Assembly: GCA_012838345.1 (NCBI GenBank)
Contig: DUPK01000005.1
Span: 1-64,000, forward strand
Direction: 5' to 3'
DNA from: Clostridiales bacterium
GTDB taxonomy: Bacteria; Bacillota; Clostridia; Oscillospirales; Oscillospiraceae
DNA: 64,000 nucleotides
Shown here: positions 8,973 to 17,890 of the stretch, in pieces
Layout of the letters: every line of letters starts with the position of its first letter
Position numbering within the stretch: the first letter of the stretch is position 1
Program-made: the position numbers and the translations under genes
The notes under the pieces: generated by a model
What the model was told of the DNA's origin: nothing
Database searches by the model: none
What the model saw: only the letters and a program-made list of their open reading frames with translations

Positions 8973-9491
8973 TTGGAACAGCTAAAGAGTTTAATTAAGC
9001 AGTTTCTAGATGAACGTCCCGTCCCTTGGAACGGCTTTCCAGATATAGACCTCTATATGGATCAGCTTATCAATTATATGCCCAGGCAGCAAATTATTAG
9101 CAGGAACGAGGACAGGCTCACGCCCGCCATGGTCAACAATTATATTAAGGCCGGCCTGCTTGAGCGCGCCAAGGGGAAAAGATATTCAAGGGAGCACCTT
9201 GCGGAGCTGACGATGATTTGCCTTCTAAAGCAAATCATATCCGTCAAAGACGCCGCCCTGCTTTTTTCCAAATTCGGAGACCGGGATGTGCAATCAAATT
9301 ACGAGTACTATCTCGAGGATTTGGATAAAGCCCTGACGCGCGTTGCAACTGAGCTCGACACAGAGCTCGACGAATCGGAAATCCCGAGAGCAATCATGCG
9401 CCTTGCGGTGGAGAGCTATGCCTACAAGCTCGCGTGCCTAAGGCTTATTGACATTCTCCGCGAAAACGAAGATAAGAGTAAGAAACGGTAA
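8973..9491 (+). CDS. DUF1836 domain-containing protein
   Basis: A 172-residue soluble protein. The segment from about residue 20 to 110 matches DUF1836 (YkrK-type): a Trp-Asn-Gly-Phe-Pro opening, then a MerR-like helix-turn-helix stretch LTPAMVNNYIKAGLLERAKG with RYSREHLAEL after it. This suggests DNA binding, but no target is known. The TTG start is preceded by GGGAGG six bases upstream and sits under a perfect consensus promoter, so expression should be strong. The degV gene follows 24 bp later. Family assignment is confident; role as regulator is inference. Confidence 0.87.
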   Translation: MEQLKSLIKQFLDERPVPWNGFPDIDLYMDQLINYMPRQQIISRNEDRLTPAMVNNYIKAGLLERAKGKRYSREHLAELTMICLLKQIISVKDAALLFSKFGDRDVQSNYEYYLEDLDKALTRVATELDTELDESEIPRAIMRLAVESYAYKLACLRLIDILRENEDKSKKR

Positions 9492-9515
9492 AAGTGCCAG
9501 AAAAGGAGACAGCAT

Positions 9516-10388
9516 ATGAACAACTATGTAATAATTACGGACTCCTGCTGCGACCTGCCCGCAGAGCTCGCCGACGAGCTTGAGCTTATCGTAATCCCCC
9601 TCTCCGTCCTGTTGAAGGGAAAAGAATACAAAAACTATCTGGACGAACGGGAGATTAAGTTCTCCGATTTTTACAAGGAGATACGGGCGGGGTACCAGGC
9701 CACAACCTCGGCAGTAAACTCCGATACCTTTATGAACGTATTTGAGTCCGCGCTCGTTCAGGGCAAGGACATTCTCAGCATCTCCTTTTCCTCGGCACTG
9801 AGCGCAACATATCATTTTTCCACAGTCGCCGCCTCAGAACTGGCCGAAAAGTACCCGGAACGCAGGATAGTGACAGTCGATTCTCTTTGCGCCTCGCTTG
9901 GTCAGGGGCTTCTTTTGAAGCTGGCCGTTGATCAAAAGCGCCTGGGTAGGAGCCTGGACGAGGTCCGCGCCTTTGTGGAAGAGACAAAGAAGCATCTCTG
10001 CCACTGGTTCACCGTGGACGACCTCGGGCATCTCCGCCGCGGCGGTAGAATCTCGAGAGCCACCGCGGTGCTCGGCGCAATGCTCCACATAAAGCCGATA
10101 CTCCACTGCGACGCCGAGGGAAAACTGACCGCCTTCTCCAAAACGCGGGGCCGCAGGAGGGCGCTTGAGGAACTGGTTAACCGCATGCAGGAAACCGCCA
10201 TCGACCCAAAAAGCCAGACAGTCTTTATCAGTCACGGAGACTGTATTGAGGATGCGGAGATTGTAGCGGATATGGTCCGCTCCCGCATGGAAGTCAAGGA
10301 TATTGTCATAAACAATGTCGGCCCCGTGATTGGCGCCCACAGCGGGCCTGGGACAGTGGCGCTTTTCTTCCTCGGCACCGAGAGATAA
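9516..10388 (+). CDS. DegV family fatty-acid-binding protein
   Basis: A 290-residue cytoplasmic DegV-fold protein. The N-terminal YVIITDSCCDLP block, the TSAVNSDTF segment, the ISFSSALSATYHF block and the C-terminal IGAHSGPGTVALFF block are the hallmarks. Members bind a long-chain fatty acid, and the FakB subgroup presents it to the kinase FakA. No fakA lies in the window, so whether this is a FakB is open. It follows the DUF1836 gene closely and ends at a strong terminator. Confidence 0.92.
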   Translation: MNNYVIITDSCCDLPAELADELELIVIPLSVLLKGKEYKNYLDEREIKFSDFYKEIRAGYQATTSAVNSDTFMNVFESALVQGKDILSISFSSALSATYHFSTVAASELAEKYPERRIVTVDSLCASLGQGLLLKLAVDQKRLGRSLDEVRAFVEETKKHLCHWFTVDDLGHLRRGGRISRATAVLGAMLHIKPILHCDAEGKLTAFSKTRGRRRALEELVNRMQETAIDPKSQTVFISHGDCIEDAEIVADMVRSRMEVKDIVINNVGPVIGAHSGPGTVALFFLGTER

Positions 10389-10393
10389 TATCT

Positions 10394-10430
10394 AAATCTC
10401 CTGCTTGATATAGCGGGAGATTTCTTTTTC
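10394..10430 (+). terminator. Intrinsic terminator after the DegV gene
   Basis: An 11-bp stem, AAATCTCCTGC with GCGGGAGATTT, around an 8-base loop, followed by CTTTTTC. Confidence 0.88.
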
Positions 10431-10499
10431 TCTGGCCAAGTTGCCTTCCCGCCCCTTATGACATAAAGTATGTATAGGAACAGGAAAGGTGGGAATCAC

Positions 10500-10856
10500 T
10501 TGTATAACAATAACTTTGACGAAGCAAAAGAGACCGAATATACCCCTGAAGTAGAAGCTGCACAGGCCGATCTTCTGCCACCATGGAACCCATGCCAGGA
10601 TAAAGTAACCGTCAATGAGAAGTTTACCGTCGAGACAAAGATTGAGGTCGAAAATGTAGACGCATTCTGTTTCGGCGATGCGGTTGTCAAGCCCTTTATT
10701 CCATTTCCTCCTCATCCGACGACCTGCAAGCTGGTAATATGTCAGGATGTAAAAGTTAAAATTCCGATTAAGCTTACCGTTTCCCTCGATGCGAATAAAA
10801 GAGACGTAAATTGCGACAAAATTCGTCCCTGTGATGGCCCGCAGCCGTGCCAATAA
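10500..10856 (+). CDS. Small Cys-containing hypothetical protein
   Basis: A protein of about 118 residues that I do not recognise. It has no signal peptide or membrane helix. The N-terminal third is acidic, then two similar beta-rich stretches (around VTVNEKFTVETKIEVENV and VKVKIPIKLTVSL) alternate with Pro- and Cys-rich turns; six Cys are spread along the chain (for example NPCQ, AFCFG, TTCK, ICQD). This could fit a spore-coat or surface structural protein, but that is a guess. A TTG at 10500 follows AAGGTGGG and is preferred; an in-frame ATG at 10470 lacks a ribosome site. It stands alone between two terminators. Confidence 0.6.
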   Translation: MYNNNFDEAKETEYTPEVEAAQADLLPPWNPCQDKVTVNEKFTVETKIEVENVDAFCFGDAVVKPFIPFPPHPTTCKLVICQDVKVKIPIKLTVSLDANKRDVNCDKIRPCDGPQPCQ

Positions 10857-10907
10857 AGGCATAAGCTGCGCCATCAAAAGAATTCTTTGGCGATTATTCG
10901 GATTTCT

Positions 10908-10945
10908 AAAACGGGTGTCTCATGCTGCATGAGACACCCGTTTTG
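10908..10945. terminator. Long perfect hairpin terminator, bidirectional
   Basis: AAAACGGGTGTCTCATGC and its reverse complement are separated by one base, giving an 18-bp potential stem with flanking A/T runs on both sides. It separates two convergent genes. Confidence 0.85.
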
Positions 10946-10946
10946 C

Positions 10947-12218
10947 TTATCTCGATACTATAACGGAGCAGGTGGCCGAAAACCTTCCGTCCTCTGTTGA
11001 AACCGTAACAGTTGCAACGCCGACCGATTTTGCTTTCAGCTCCCCGCCTGCCGTAACAGTGACAATGGAGTCGTCGGAGGAATTCCAGACAAGAGGCGGC
11101 ATCGGGGCCCACTCGGGATTGACGTAGACTGTCAGCTTGGTGCTTCCGCCCACCTTCAGATACTGGGACTTGGCATTGAGTTCAATGCCCTCTATCGAAA
11201 CCTCGCCCGGTATAACCTCTATCCGGCATACGGCCGTAATGTTCCCGTCCGAGGTAGCGGCCGTAATTGTGGCGTTACCGGCCCCTACCGCCCTAATCTC
11301 ACCTGCGGCACTTACCGTGGCCACGCTCTCATCGCTGGACGACCAGTTGACCTGCCTGTTTGTGGCGGTCGCGGGCTGCACCGTCGCGGTCAGCACCATA
11401 AAGTCCCCGACCTTCAAAACAGCCGAATCGATGTCCAGAGTAATTCCGGTAACGGGCACAGAGAGGTCCCTCACATCAACCGTACAGCTTGCGCTCGTCT
11501 TACCGTCGCTCGATTTTACGGTTATCACTGCTTTCCCGACGCCGACGGCGGAAACAAGGCCGTCTTTTGAGACCATTGCGACATTCGGAGCACTTGTGGA
11601 CCAGACAAGGTTTTTCGTCGATGCGTTGCTCGGATAAACCGTCGCCACAAACTTAAGAGTCGAGCCTATTGTCAGTATCGGGTCCGAGGGCTCAATGCTT
11701 ATCTTTGTAATCGGTATCTCGGGCTCCGGGCTGCTCACGGTCACGATACAGGCCGCCATCTTGCCGCCGTCCTCTGATACCGCCGTTATTAGTACGGTCC
11801 CGGCGGACTTGCCGGTTATCTTCGCGGAATTATCGGTCTCTTCGGAAATCTCCGCAATCTGGCTGTCGCCCGAGGACCATGTTACGCTTTTGCGGGTTGC
11901 ATCCTCCGGCTCAACCGAAATAACCAGGGTGGCGCTGCTGCCGATATGTAGGTTCAATATCTCTTCGCTTATTGAAAGCCCCGTAACCCTCTTTGTCTCC
12001 ACCGGCGCTGAGGGTATAACCACCCCGGGCTCAACCGGAACATATGTCGGGCTAGGCTCGGCTGTCTGGACGGGCGTCAGCACTCCCGCAGGCGTCTGCG
12101 TAGTAGAAGGCGGCTCCTTCTTAGAGCATCCGGATACTGCCCCGGCAAGAATAAATAAAGATATGGCAAGGCATATATGACATCTGATGTGAATATTTCT
12201 TTTTTTAGGACTACACAT
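10947..12218 (-). CDS. Lipoprotein with four bacterial Ig-like (Big_2) repeats
   Basis: A 423-residue exported lipoprotein. The signal peptide ends in LAGAVSGC, so Cys would be lipidated and anchored in the outer leaflet of the membrane. A Thr/Pro-rich linker (about 35-70) is followed by four tandem Big_2 domains, each near 80 residues, ending in patterns such as GVGKAVITVKSSDGKTSASC. Such domains act in cell-surface adhesion or as spacers to present a partner. No catalytic domain is attached. It has a good ribosome site (AAAGGAG) and is divergent from the VanY-like gene. Partner unknown. Confidence 0.88.
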   Translation of the reverse strand: MCSPKKRNIHIRCHICLAISLFILAGAVSGCSKKEPPSTTQTPAGVLTPVQTAEPSPTYVPVEPGVVIPSAPVETKRVTGLSISEEILNLHIGSSATLVISVEPEDATRKSVTWSSGDSQIAEISEETDNSAKITGKSAGTVLITAVSEDGGKMAACIVTVSSPEPEIPITKISIEPSDPILTIGSTLKFVATVYPSNASTKNLVWSTSAPNVAMVSKDGLVSAVGVGKAVITVKSSDGKTSASCTVDVRDLSVPVTGITLDIDSAVLKVGDFMVLTATVQPATATNRQVNWSSSDESVATVSAAGEIRAVGAGNATITAATSDGNITAVCRIEVIPGEVSIEGIELNAKSQYLKVGGSTKLTVYVNPEWAPMPPLVWNSSDDSIVTVTAGGELKAKSVGVATVTVSTEDGRFSATCSVIVSR

Positions 12219-12252
12219 AAGCGTCTCCTTTCGGCGGTACTACACCTATCAT

Positions 12253-12282
12253 ATATTAACACACCGAGTATTCGTATTTCAA
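12253..12282 (-). promoter_or_regulatory. Probable promoter of the Ig-like lipoprotein gene
   Basis: On the minus strand: TTGAAA (12277-12282), 18-bp spacer, TAATAT (12253-12258). Lies 35 bp before the start codon. Confidence 0.5.
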
Positions 12283-12300
12283 TCTTATTTGACTCCAAGC

Positions 12301-12329
12301 TTGAAATGAAAGTTCCAATGTGTTAGTAT
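12301..12329 (+). promoter_or_regulatory. Probable promoter of the VanY-like gene
   Basis: TTGAAA (12301-12306), 17-bp spacer, TAGTAT (12324-12329). Lies 31 bp before the start codon, which has AGAGGT as ribosome site. Confidence 0.6.
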
Positions 12330-12360
12330 TGTCACATAGTTATTTCCAGAGGTAATAGAC

Positions 12361-13428
12361 ATGAACAGAAAGAGAACAACCCGCGGATATAGTGGGAGAA
12401 GGCCTGTACCAATTATTTCTTATGTTCTCGGCGCGGCATTTTTGCTTGTAGCCGTTATTTTTTCGGTAAAGGGCTTTTTAAGAAGTTCCGCAGAGCCCTC
12501 GACCATACCTTCGCAGAATGTAACGGCCCCCATGCCTTCTCTGACGCCCTCACCTTCGGGCGTTGAATCCCCGGATCCCGCGGCTTCGGACCCCACTCCT
12601 ACGGCGACCACCCCTACCACAGCGCCTGTCGCAAGTCCCACCCCCGTCGGCAACATCAGTTATGAAGTCAAAACCATGAAGCAGGACGATATTTATCAGG
12701 GCAAGCTGATTCTTATTAATGCAAATCACCCGTACAGGTTTTTTGATTTTGAAAACTTTGTCTGTCTATACAATTACAAGACCGACAGCTACAAGGTCGG
12801 CGACTACGACCTGCTGATCGCCGAGGACGCCATAGCTCCCCTCAACAGGATGCTTAACGATTTTTATTACAATACCGGAGTGAATGCAGTGCTCGCCACA
12901 AGCGGCCACCGCACCTATGAGTACCAGCAGTACCTATTCGATAAGGAGGTAGCCCTTGTGGGCCCCGAAGAGGCCGCATTATGGGTGGCGCAGCCCGGCG
13001 CGAGCGAGCACCATTCGGGACTTGCGATTGACTTTGCGGTCTATTACGACAGCGGCGAGTATCACGATTACGACGGCAGCGGCGACTTTGCCTGGATTAA
13101 CGAAAACTGCCACAAATATGGTTATATTGTGCGCTACAAGCCGGATAAGCAGCATATAACCGGCATTGCCTACGAGCCCTGGCACTTCCGCTATCTCGGC
13201 GTCCCGCATGCCACAAAAGTAACCGAGCTTGAGCTGTGCTACGAGGAATATATAGATTACCTGCGCGATTACTCCTATGATAGCCCCTTGAGCATCGAGA
13301 CGGATGAAGGAGAGGTTTACAAGGCATATTACTGCGAGGGGCTCAATGTATATGTCCCGAAAAATATCGACTATGAAATTTCCGGAAACAATATCGACGG
13401 CTTCATAGTAACTTACAAGGCGTCATAA
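12361..13428 (+). CDS. M15B (VanY-like) D-alanyl-D-alanine carboxypeptidase
   Basis: A 355-residue membrane-anchored peptidase. An N-terminal transmembrane helix (about 19-40) is followed by a Pro/Ser/Thr-rich linker (about 50-95) and an M15 peptidase domain. Zinc ligands and catalytic residues are visible: SGHRTYEYQ, then SEHHSGLAIDFA (His and Asp), and YEPWHFRYLG (Glu and His). Members trim the terminal D-Ala of peptidoglycan stem peptides outside the cell. There is no vanS/vanR or ligase nearby, so this is ordinary wall remodelling rather than glycopeptide resistance. Monocistronic, with promoter upstream and terminator downstream. Confidence 0.9.
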   Translation: MNRKRTTRGYSGRRPVPIISYVLGAAFLLVAVIFSVKGFLRSSAEPSTIPSQNVTAPMPSLTPSPSGVESPDPAASDPTPTATTPTTAPVASPTPVGNISYEVKTMKQDDIYQGKLILINANHPYRFFDFENFVCLYNYKTDSYKVGDYDLLIAEDAIAPLNRMLNDFYYNTGVNAVLATSGHRTYEYQQYLFDKEVALVGPEEAALWVAQPGASEHHSGLAIDFAVYYDSGEYHDYDGSGDFAWINENCHKYGYIVRYKPDKQHITGIAYEPWHFRYLGVPHATKVTELELCYEEYIDYLRDYSYDSPLSIETDEGEVYKAYYCEGLNVYVPKNIDYEISGNNIDGFIVTYKAS

Positions 13429-13521
13429 TTCTGCCAATCGGAGCAGCCGGAACCCCTGAGCGGACGGCGGAAATACTTTTGCCGGAAAAGCATTTCCCCC
13501 TCTGCCTTAAATCAAGATAAA

Positions 13522-13552
13522 ATCGGTGGTGTCATAATGCGACACCACCGAT
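13522..13552. terminator. Bidirectional terminator between vanY-like gene and iorB
   Basis: A 12-bp perfect stem, ATCGGTGGTGTC with GACACCACCGAT, and a 7-base loop. The minus-strand exit reads TTTATCTTGATTT, the plus-strand exit ATTGTTTATTT. Confidence 0.85.
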
Positions 13553-13565
13553 ATTGTTTATTTGG

Positions 13566-14147
13566 TTAATTCGGCTTCACGGCCTTGTATCCTGCCTTAA
13601 ACGCTGCGACATTGACGTCAATCGTTTTGGGGGGTACCGAGGATGCCACGAGCTTTTCCCAGTCAACGCCCTCCAAATTCAGCGCGGCTATGAGTGCGCC
13701 GAGCAGGCAGATGTTCTGTGAGCGGACGGAGCCGAGCTCCTCCGCTATTTTGCTGGCCGGCACTATCACCACGTCTTTGACGGTTTCCTTCAGCACCTTG
13801 TCAGCTTCGTGCGGGTACTCCTGCTGGCCTATGAGGACGGGCATTGAGTAGATTTCACGCTCGTCCATGACGATTTTGCCGCCTTTTCTGAGATACGGCA
13901 GGGCTCTTAGCGCCTCAACCTTCTCGAAAGCGACTATTATATCGGCCTCTCCCCTGCCGATGTTCGGGGCGTAGACCTTGTCTCCGAACTTAAGCTGCGT
14001 GTTTACCGTTCCCCCGCGCTGGCTCATGCCGTGGATTTCGCTCATCTTCACGTCATAGCCGAGTGAGACAAGCCCCTCGGAGAGTATCTTCGTCGTGAGA
14101 ATCGTACCCTGTCCGCCCACGCCAGTCAAAAGTATGCTTGTTGTCAT
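13566..14147 (-). CDS. iorB: Indolepyruvate:ferredoxin oxidoreductase, beta subunit
   Basis: A 193-residue gamma-type subunit of the 2-oxoacid:ferredoxin oxidoreductase superfamily. It has the opening LLTGVGGQGTILTTKIL and the SQRGGTVNTQLKFGD block found in IorB. With IorA it oxidatively decarboxylates aryl pyruvates (from Trp, Phe, Tyr) to aryl-acetyl-CoA and reduces ferredoxin; the reaction is reversible. The start lies 3 bp after the iorA stop, so the two are co-translated. A terminator closes the operon. Confidence 0.94.
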   Translation of the reverse strand: MTTSILLTGVGGQGTILTTKILSEGLVSLGYDVKMSEIHGMSQRGGTVNTQLKFGDKVYAPNIGRGEADIIVAFEKVEALRALPYLRKGGKIVMDEREIYSMPVLIGQQEYPHEADKVLKETVKDVVIVPASKIAEELGSVRSQNICLLGALIAALNLEGVDWEKLVASSVPPKTIDVNVAAFKAGYKAVKPN

Positions 14148-14149
14148 AA

Positions 14150-15925
14150 TTACTTACCCCCCACCTTCGTTATGGCGTTAAACTTGCACATCTGCTGGCA
14201 GAGGCCGCAGGCGTTGCAGTTGGCTACATCCGCAATGTAGGCCTTTTTGTTTTCAAAGGCGAGTGAGGGGCAGGCAACCTTCATACAGGACTTGCAGCCG
14301 ACGCATTTGTCGGGATCCACGACACAGTGCGCTCCCGCATTCGCCCTGATAACTTCCTTGAGCAGTGCACAGGGGCGCTTTGTGACAATAACGAAGGTGC
14401 CATTGGCCTCAATTGCGTCGGCAATCGCCGCCCCTATAGCCTTCAAATCTATCGGGTCAACCACTCTCAGGTTCGCCTCGTCCAGACCGGCTGCAAGAAC
14501 CAGCTTCACGGCGTCGATTTGCGGGGCTTCGTTGCCCATAAGGTCTACTCCGGTTCCCGCGTTCTGCTGGTGCCCGGTCATAGCGGTAATGCTGTTGTCC
14601 AAAAGGCAGAGACAGACGTTCGCCTTTGCGTGTATGGCGTCGATGAGGCTCGTAATCCCGGAGTGGAAGAAGGTCGAGTCCCCGAGAATACCGAAAACCT
14701 TGCGCTTATCCCCCTGCATCTCAAGCGCCTTAGCCATGCCGATGGTCATGGAAAAGCCCGAGCCCATGCAGATGCACGTGTCAAAGCCGTTAAATGGCGG
14801 GTTTACTCCAAGGGAATAACAGCCTATATCCCCGAGCGGTACAATCCTGTCCCTGTACTTTTTCATCGCCAAATAGAAGCCGCGGTGCGGGCAGCCCGCA
14901 CAGAGCACGGGCGGGCGCGCGGGAGCCTGAATTCCAACCTCGTATATCTCGGGCTCGTCGCCTATGCCGAAGGCGCGGCGCACTATCTGGGCGTCGAGCT
15001 CGCCCTGCTTTGTGATGACCTCCTTGCCGAGGCAGTCTATTCCAAGCGCGCGTACCGCGTTCTCCAGATAGGGTTCGCCTTCCTCGATTATGTAAACCTT
15101 ATCGACCTGGGCGCAGAACTCTTTGACGAGCTTTCCGGAGACGGGATGGGTTATGCTGAGCTTGAGATAGGATGCAGAGTCTCCGAAGGCCTCCCTGGCG
15201 TGCTGATAGCATATGCCGCTTGTGATAATTCCGACGGAGCGGTCACCCATTTCAATCCTGTTCAAGGGGCTTGAATAGGCATATTCCTCGGCGTCGAGGA
15301 GGCTCTGCTCCACGGCTACGTGGCGCAGCCTTGCAAAAGCGGGCAGCATTGCGTATTTAGAGGGCCTGCTCTCATATTTCTTGACCGCCGCGCCCTCGCG
15401 CTCGCCGAGCTCGACCAGGGTTTTGGAGTGGCAGACGCGTGTAGTCATGCGGATAAGCACCGGTATGTCAAACCTCTCGCTAAGCTCAAAGGCGGCAACG
15501 GTGAAGTCCTTGCACTCCTGCGAATCCGAGGGCTCAAGGCACAGGAGCTTCGCGTGCGGGGCATATAGGCGGTTGTCCTGCTCGTTCTGCGAGCTGTGAC
15601 AGCCGGGGTCGTCGGCGCTCACAAAGACAAGCCCGCCATTAACGCCGGTATAGCCGACCGTGAAAATCGGGTCCGCCGCGACGTTCATGCCGACGTGTTT
15701 GAAGGCGCAAAGCGCCCGAGAGCCGCCAATGGAGGCCCCTATGGCTATCTCGGCGGCCACCTTTTCGTTGTTTGCCCACTGGCAGTAGATTTCATTCTTG
15801 TACAGGGAGATGTTTTCCAAAATCTCCGTGCTGGGTGTGCCGGGGTAGGCCGCGGCGACGGTAACTCCCGCCTCCCAGGCACCTCTGGCGATGGCCTCAT
15901 CGCCGCTCATTATTACTCGCTTCAT
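14150..15925 (-). CDS. iorA: Indolepyruvate:ferredoxin oxidoreductase, alpha subunit
   Basis: A 591-residue TPP-dependent subunit. Order: pyrimidine-binding domain with YPGTPSTEILE near residue 25, a middle domain, a TPP diphosphate-binding domain (GDIGCYSLG, then CMGSGFSMTIGMAKAL and ILGDSTFFHSGI), and a C-terminal 2[4Fe-4S] ferredoxin domain (CVGCKSCMKVACP and CNACGLCQQMC). The ATG at 15925 was chosen because GGAGGAAAAC precedes it; the longer frame from 15955 has no such site. Operon with iorB. Substrate range (aryl versus branched 2-oxoacids) cannot be read from sequence by eye. Confidence 0.95.
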   Translation of the reverse strand: MKRVIMSGDEAIARGAWEAGVTVAAAYPGTPSTEILENISLYKNEIYCQWANNEKVAAEIAIGASIGGSRALCAFKHVGMNVAADPIFTVGYTGVNGGLVFVSADDPGCHSSQNEQDNRLYAPHAKLLCLEPSDSQECKDFTVAAFELSERFDIPVLIRMTTRVCHSKTLVELGEREGAAVKKYESRPSKYAMLPAFARLRHVAVEQSLLDAEEYAYSSPLNRIEMGDRSVGIITSGICYQHAREAFGDSASYLKLSITHPVSGKLVKEFCAQVDKVYIIEEGEPYLENAVRALGIDCLGKEVITKQGELDAQIVRRAFGIGDEPEIYEVGIQAPARPPVLCAGCPHRGFYLAMKKYRDRIVPLGDIGCYSLGVNPPFNGFDTCICMGSGFSMTIGMAKALEMQGDKRKVFGILGDSTFFHSGITSLIDAIHAKANVCLCLLDNSITAMTGHQQNAGTGVDLMGNEAPQIDAVKLVLAAGLDEANLRVVDPIDLKAIGAAIADAIEANGTFVIVTKRPCALLKEVIRANAGAHCVVDPDKCVGCKSCMKVACPSLAFENKKAYIADVANCNACGLCQQMCKFNAITKVGGK

Positions 15926-16084
15926 CAGTTTTCCTCCGTTTTGACTCGGTGTCACTGGCTGTCATTCGTCATTTAACTAAAGTCCCGAGGCTTCGCGTTA
16001 AATGGCTTCTCGCCTTTATGTATTAAGTAAACTCAAACGTGCCTCCCTGATAACGGGCGACAACTGCGTAAAAACTTAAGGGTT

Positions 16085-16113
16085 ATTCTATCATATAGAT
16101 GTCGAATTCTCAA
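16085..16113 (-). promoter_or_regulatory. Promoter of iorAB
   Basis: On the minus strand: TTGAGA (16108-16113), 17-bp spacer, TAGAAT (16085-16090). It would give a leader of about 150 bases before iorA; I see no known riboswitch in that leader. Confidence 0.7.
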
Positions 16114-16132
16114 TATGTTCTGACTTTATAGT

Positions 16133-16162
16133 AAAACGGAAGGCGCTTGCCTTCCGTTTTTA
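16133..16162. terminator. Intrinsic terminator after the sodium-pump operon
   Basis: A 12-bp perfect stem, AAAACGGAAGGC with GCCTTCCGTTTT, loop GCTT. Minus-strand exit is TTTTACTATAA; it also insulates the iorAB promoter region. Confidence 0.88.
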
Positions 16163-16180
16163 GTAATGAACTTTGCAGTA

Positions 16181-17296
16181 TCAGACCCTGAAGAGTGAGA
16201 GAAGTACGCCCGCGGCGACGGCAGAGCCGATAACACCCGCGACGTTCGGACCCATTGCGTGCATGAGCAGGAAATTTCTCGGGTTTTCCTTCTGCCCTAC
16301 GACCTGGGAAACACGTGCCGCCATAGGTACTGCGGAAACACCGGCCGAACCGATAAGCGGATTTATCTTCTCCTTGAGGAAGAGGTTCATAAACTTTGCA
16401 AGCAGCACGCCGCCGGCGGTGCCTCCTGCAAAGGCAATTACTCCAAGGACAATAATCATAATTGTCTCGACCGTGAGGAACTTGGAGGCCGTTGCTGAAG
16501 CTCCAACCGAAAGGCCGAGCATGATAGTAACGGTGTTTATAAGAGCGTTCTGCGCCGTATCGGAAAGACGGTTTGTAAGCCCGCTCTCACGGAAAAGGTT
16601 TCCAAGCATCAGCATGCCGATAAGCGGAACTGCATCGGGCAGTATGAAGCAAACGATAAGTATGCAGAGTATCGGGAAGAGAATTTTCTCCCTTTTGCTG
16701 ACTTCGCGAAGCTGCTTCATCTCTATTCTGCGCTCTTCCTTAGTCGTCAGCGCCTTCATTATGGGCGGCTGAATAACAGGAACCAGCGCCATGTAAGAAT
16801 AAGCGGCAATCGCAATGGCGCCGAGAAGGTCGGGGGCCATAAGTATGGTGACAAGAATGGCGGTGGGGCCGTCCGCTCCGCCGATTATGCCTATGGAGCC
16901 GGCCTGCTGAGCGTTAAAGCCGAGTAGTATGGAGCCGATAAACGTAATGAATATGCCAAGCTGGGCGGCAGCGCCCAGAAGGAGCGACTTGGGGTTTGCT
17001 ATCAGCGGACCGAAATCGGTCATGGCTCCGACGCCCATGAAGATGAGCGGGGGGAATATTCCCATCCTGTTTAGTGTGTAGAAATAGTAAAGCAGCCCGC
17101 CCTCCTCAAATATCTCCGAGCCGAAAAGGTTAGAAAGCAGCATACCCATCGCAATTGGAATAAGAAGCAAAGGCTCAAACTTCTTACCAATGGCGAGATA
17201 AAGGAGCACGCAGGCTATAACAATCATAACCGCGTTGCGCCAGTCAAACTGAGCTATGCCTGTGCTTTCCAAAAAACGCAACACTGCGTTAACCAT
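16181..17296 (-). CDS. mmdB: Na+-translocating decarboxylase, beta subunit
   Basis: A 371-residue integral membrane protein with about ten hydrophobic segments. It matches the OadB/MmdB/GcdB family, including the reentrant-loop blocks [20 protein letters not shown]-type (here [10 protein letters not shown] then [14 protein letters not shown]) and the [12 protein letters not shown] segment. It performs carboxybiotin decarboxylation coupled to export of Na+. Last gene of the mmdA-D-C-B operon; the biotin carrier gene ends 38 bp upstream. Confidence 0.95.
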   Translation of the reverse strand: MVNAVLRFLESTGIAQFDWRNAVMIVIACVLLYLAIGKKFEPLLLIPIAMGMLLSNLFGSEIFEEGGLLYYFYTLNRMGIFPPLIFMGVGAMTDFGPLIANPKSLLLGAAAQLGIFITFIGSILLGFNAQQAGSIGIIGGADGPTAILVTILMAPDLLGAIAIAAYSYMALVPVIQPPIMKALTTKEERRIEMKQLREVSKREKILFPILCILIVCFILPDAVPLIGMLMLGNLFRESGLTNRLSDTAQNALINTVTIMLGLSVGASATASKFLTVETIMIIVLGVIAFAGGTAGGVLLAKFMNLFLKEKINPLIGSAGVSAVPMAARVSQVVGQKENPRNFLLMHAMGPNVAGVIGSAVAAGVLLSLFRV

Positions 17297-17334
17297 AGCT
17301 TATCTCCTTTCTTTGGGGTTTCTCAGATCTTTTA

Positions 17335-17748
17335 TTACAGCACGATAAGGGTATCGCCGGTATTTACAGATGCACCAACCGTTACGCTAATCTGGGAAAC
17401 AACACCATCACAAGGAGCCATAATCTCGTTTTCCATCTTCATTGCTTCGAGAATGAGAAGCACATCGCCCTCTTTAACCTGAGAACCGACCTTAACCTTA
17501 ATATCAAGAATCGTTCCGGGCATCGGGCAGGTGACAACTGCACCGCCGGCAGGAGCGGGAGCAGGAGCGGGAGCTGCAGCAGGTGTGGGAGCGGGGGCAG
17601 GAGTGGGAGCTGCGGCAGTTGCGGGAGCGGGTGCGGGGGCAGGAGCAGGTGCGGCTGCGGGGGCAGCGGCAGGTGCGGAAGCACCGCCTACTTCTTCTAC
17701 GTTGACAGTATAGGTCTTGCCGTTGACGGTTATGTTATATGTTTTCAT
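17335..17748 (-). CDS. mmdC: Biotin carboxyl carrier subunit of the Na+-pumping decarboxylase
   Basis: A 137-residue protein: a short N-terminal beta segment (MKTYNITVNGKTYTVNVEE), an Ala/Pro-rich flexible linker (about 26-68), and a C-terminal biotinyl domain with EAMKMENE, in which the Lys carries biotin. The carrier swings between the carboxyltransferase MmdA and the membrane subunit MmdB. The ATG at 17748 fits the family N-terminus; its ribosome site AAAGGA is rather far (12 bases). Most shadow reading frames here reflect the repetitive linker. Confidence 0.93.
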   Translation of the reverse strand: MKTYNITVNGKTYTVNVEEVGGASAPAAAPAAAPAPAPAPAPATAAAPTPAPAPTPAAAPAPAPAPAGGAVVTCPMPGTILDIKVKVGSQVKEGDVLLILEAMKMENEIMAPCDGVVSQISVTVGASVNTGDTLIVL

Positions 17749-17890
17749 AATTATGACCATTCCTTTCACAATTTCTAGGCACAAATCGGCCGCGGTGGCG
17801 TTTGTCCATAATGCGCTATGTTTTATCCTGCATAATACGGGAATTGAACACTCAAATCCTTATATAATCGATTAATCTTATAGAGAGCTT

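Noticed and set aside
12361-13428. Glycopeptide resistance locus (VanY)
   Set aside because: No D-Ala-D-Lac ligase, dehydrogenase or two-component system nearby; a lone M15B carboxypeptidase is common in Clostridia.
14327-15274. 315-codon plus-strand frame
   Set aside because: Antisense to iorA, whose TPP and ferredoxin motifs are intact; the antisense frame has no known motif.
17439-17713. Ala- and Leu/Pro-rich frames in the biotin carrier linker region
   Set aside because: Shadow frames of the repetitive Ala/Pro linker of the biotin carrier.
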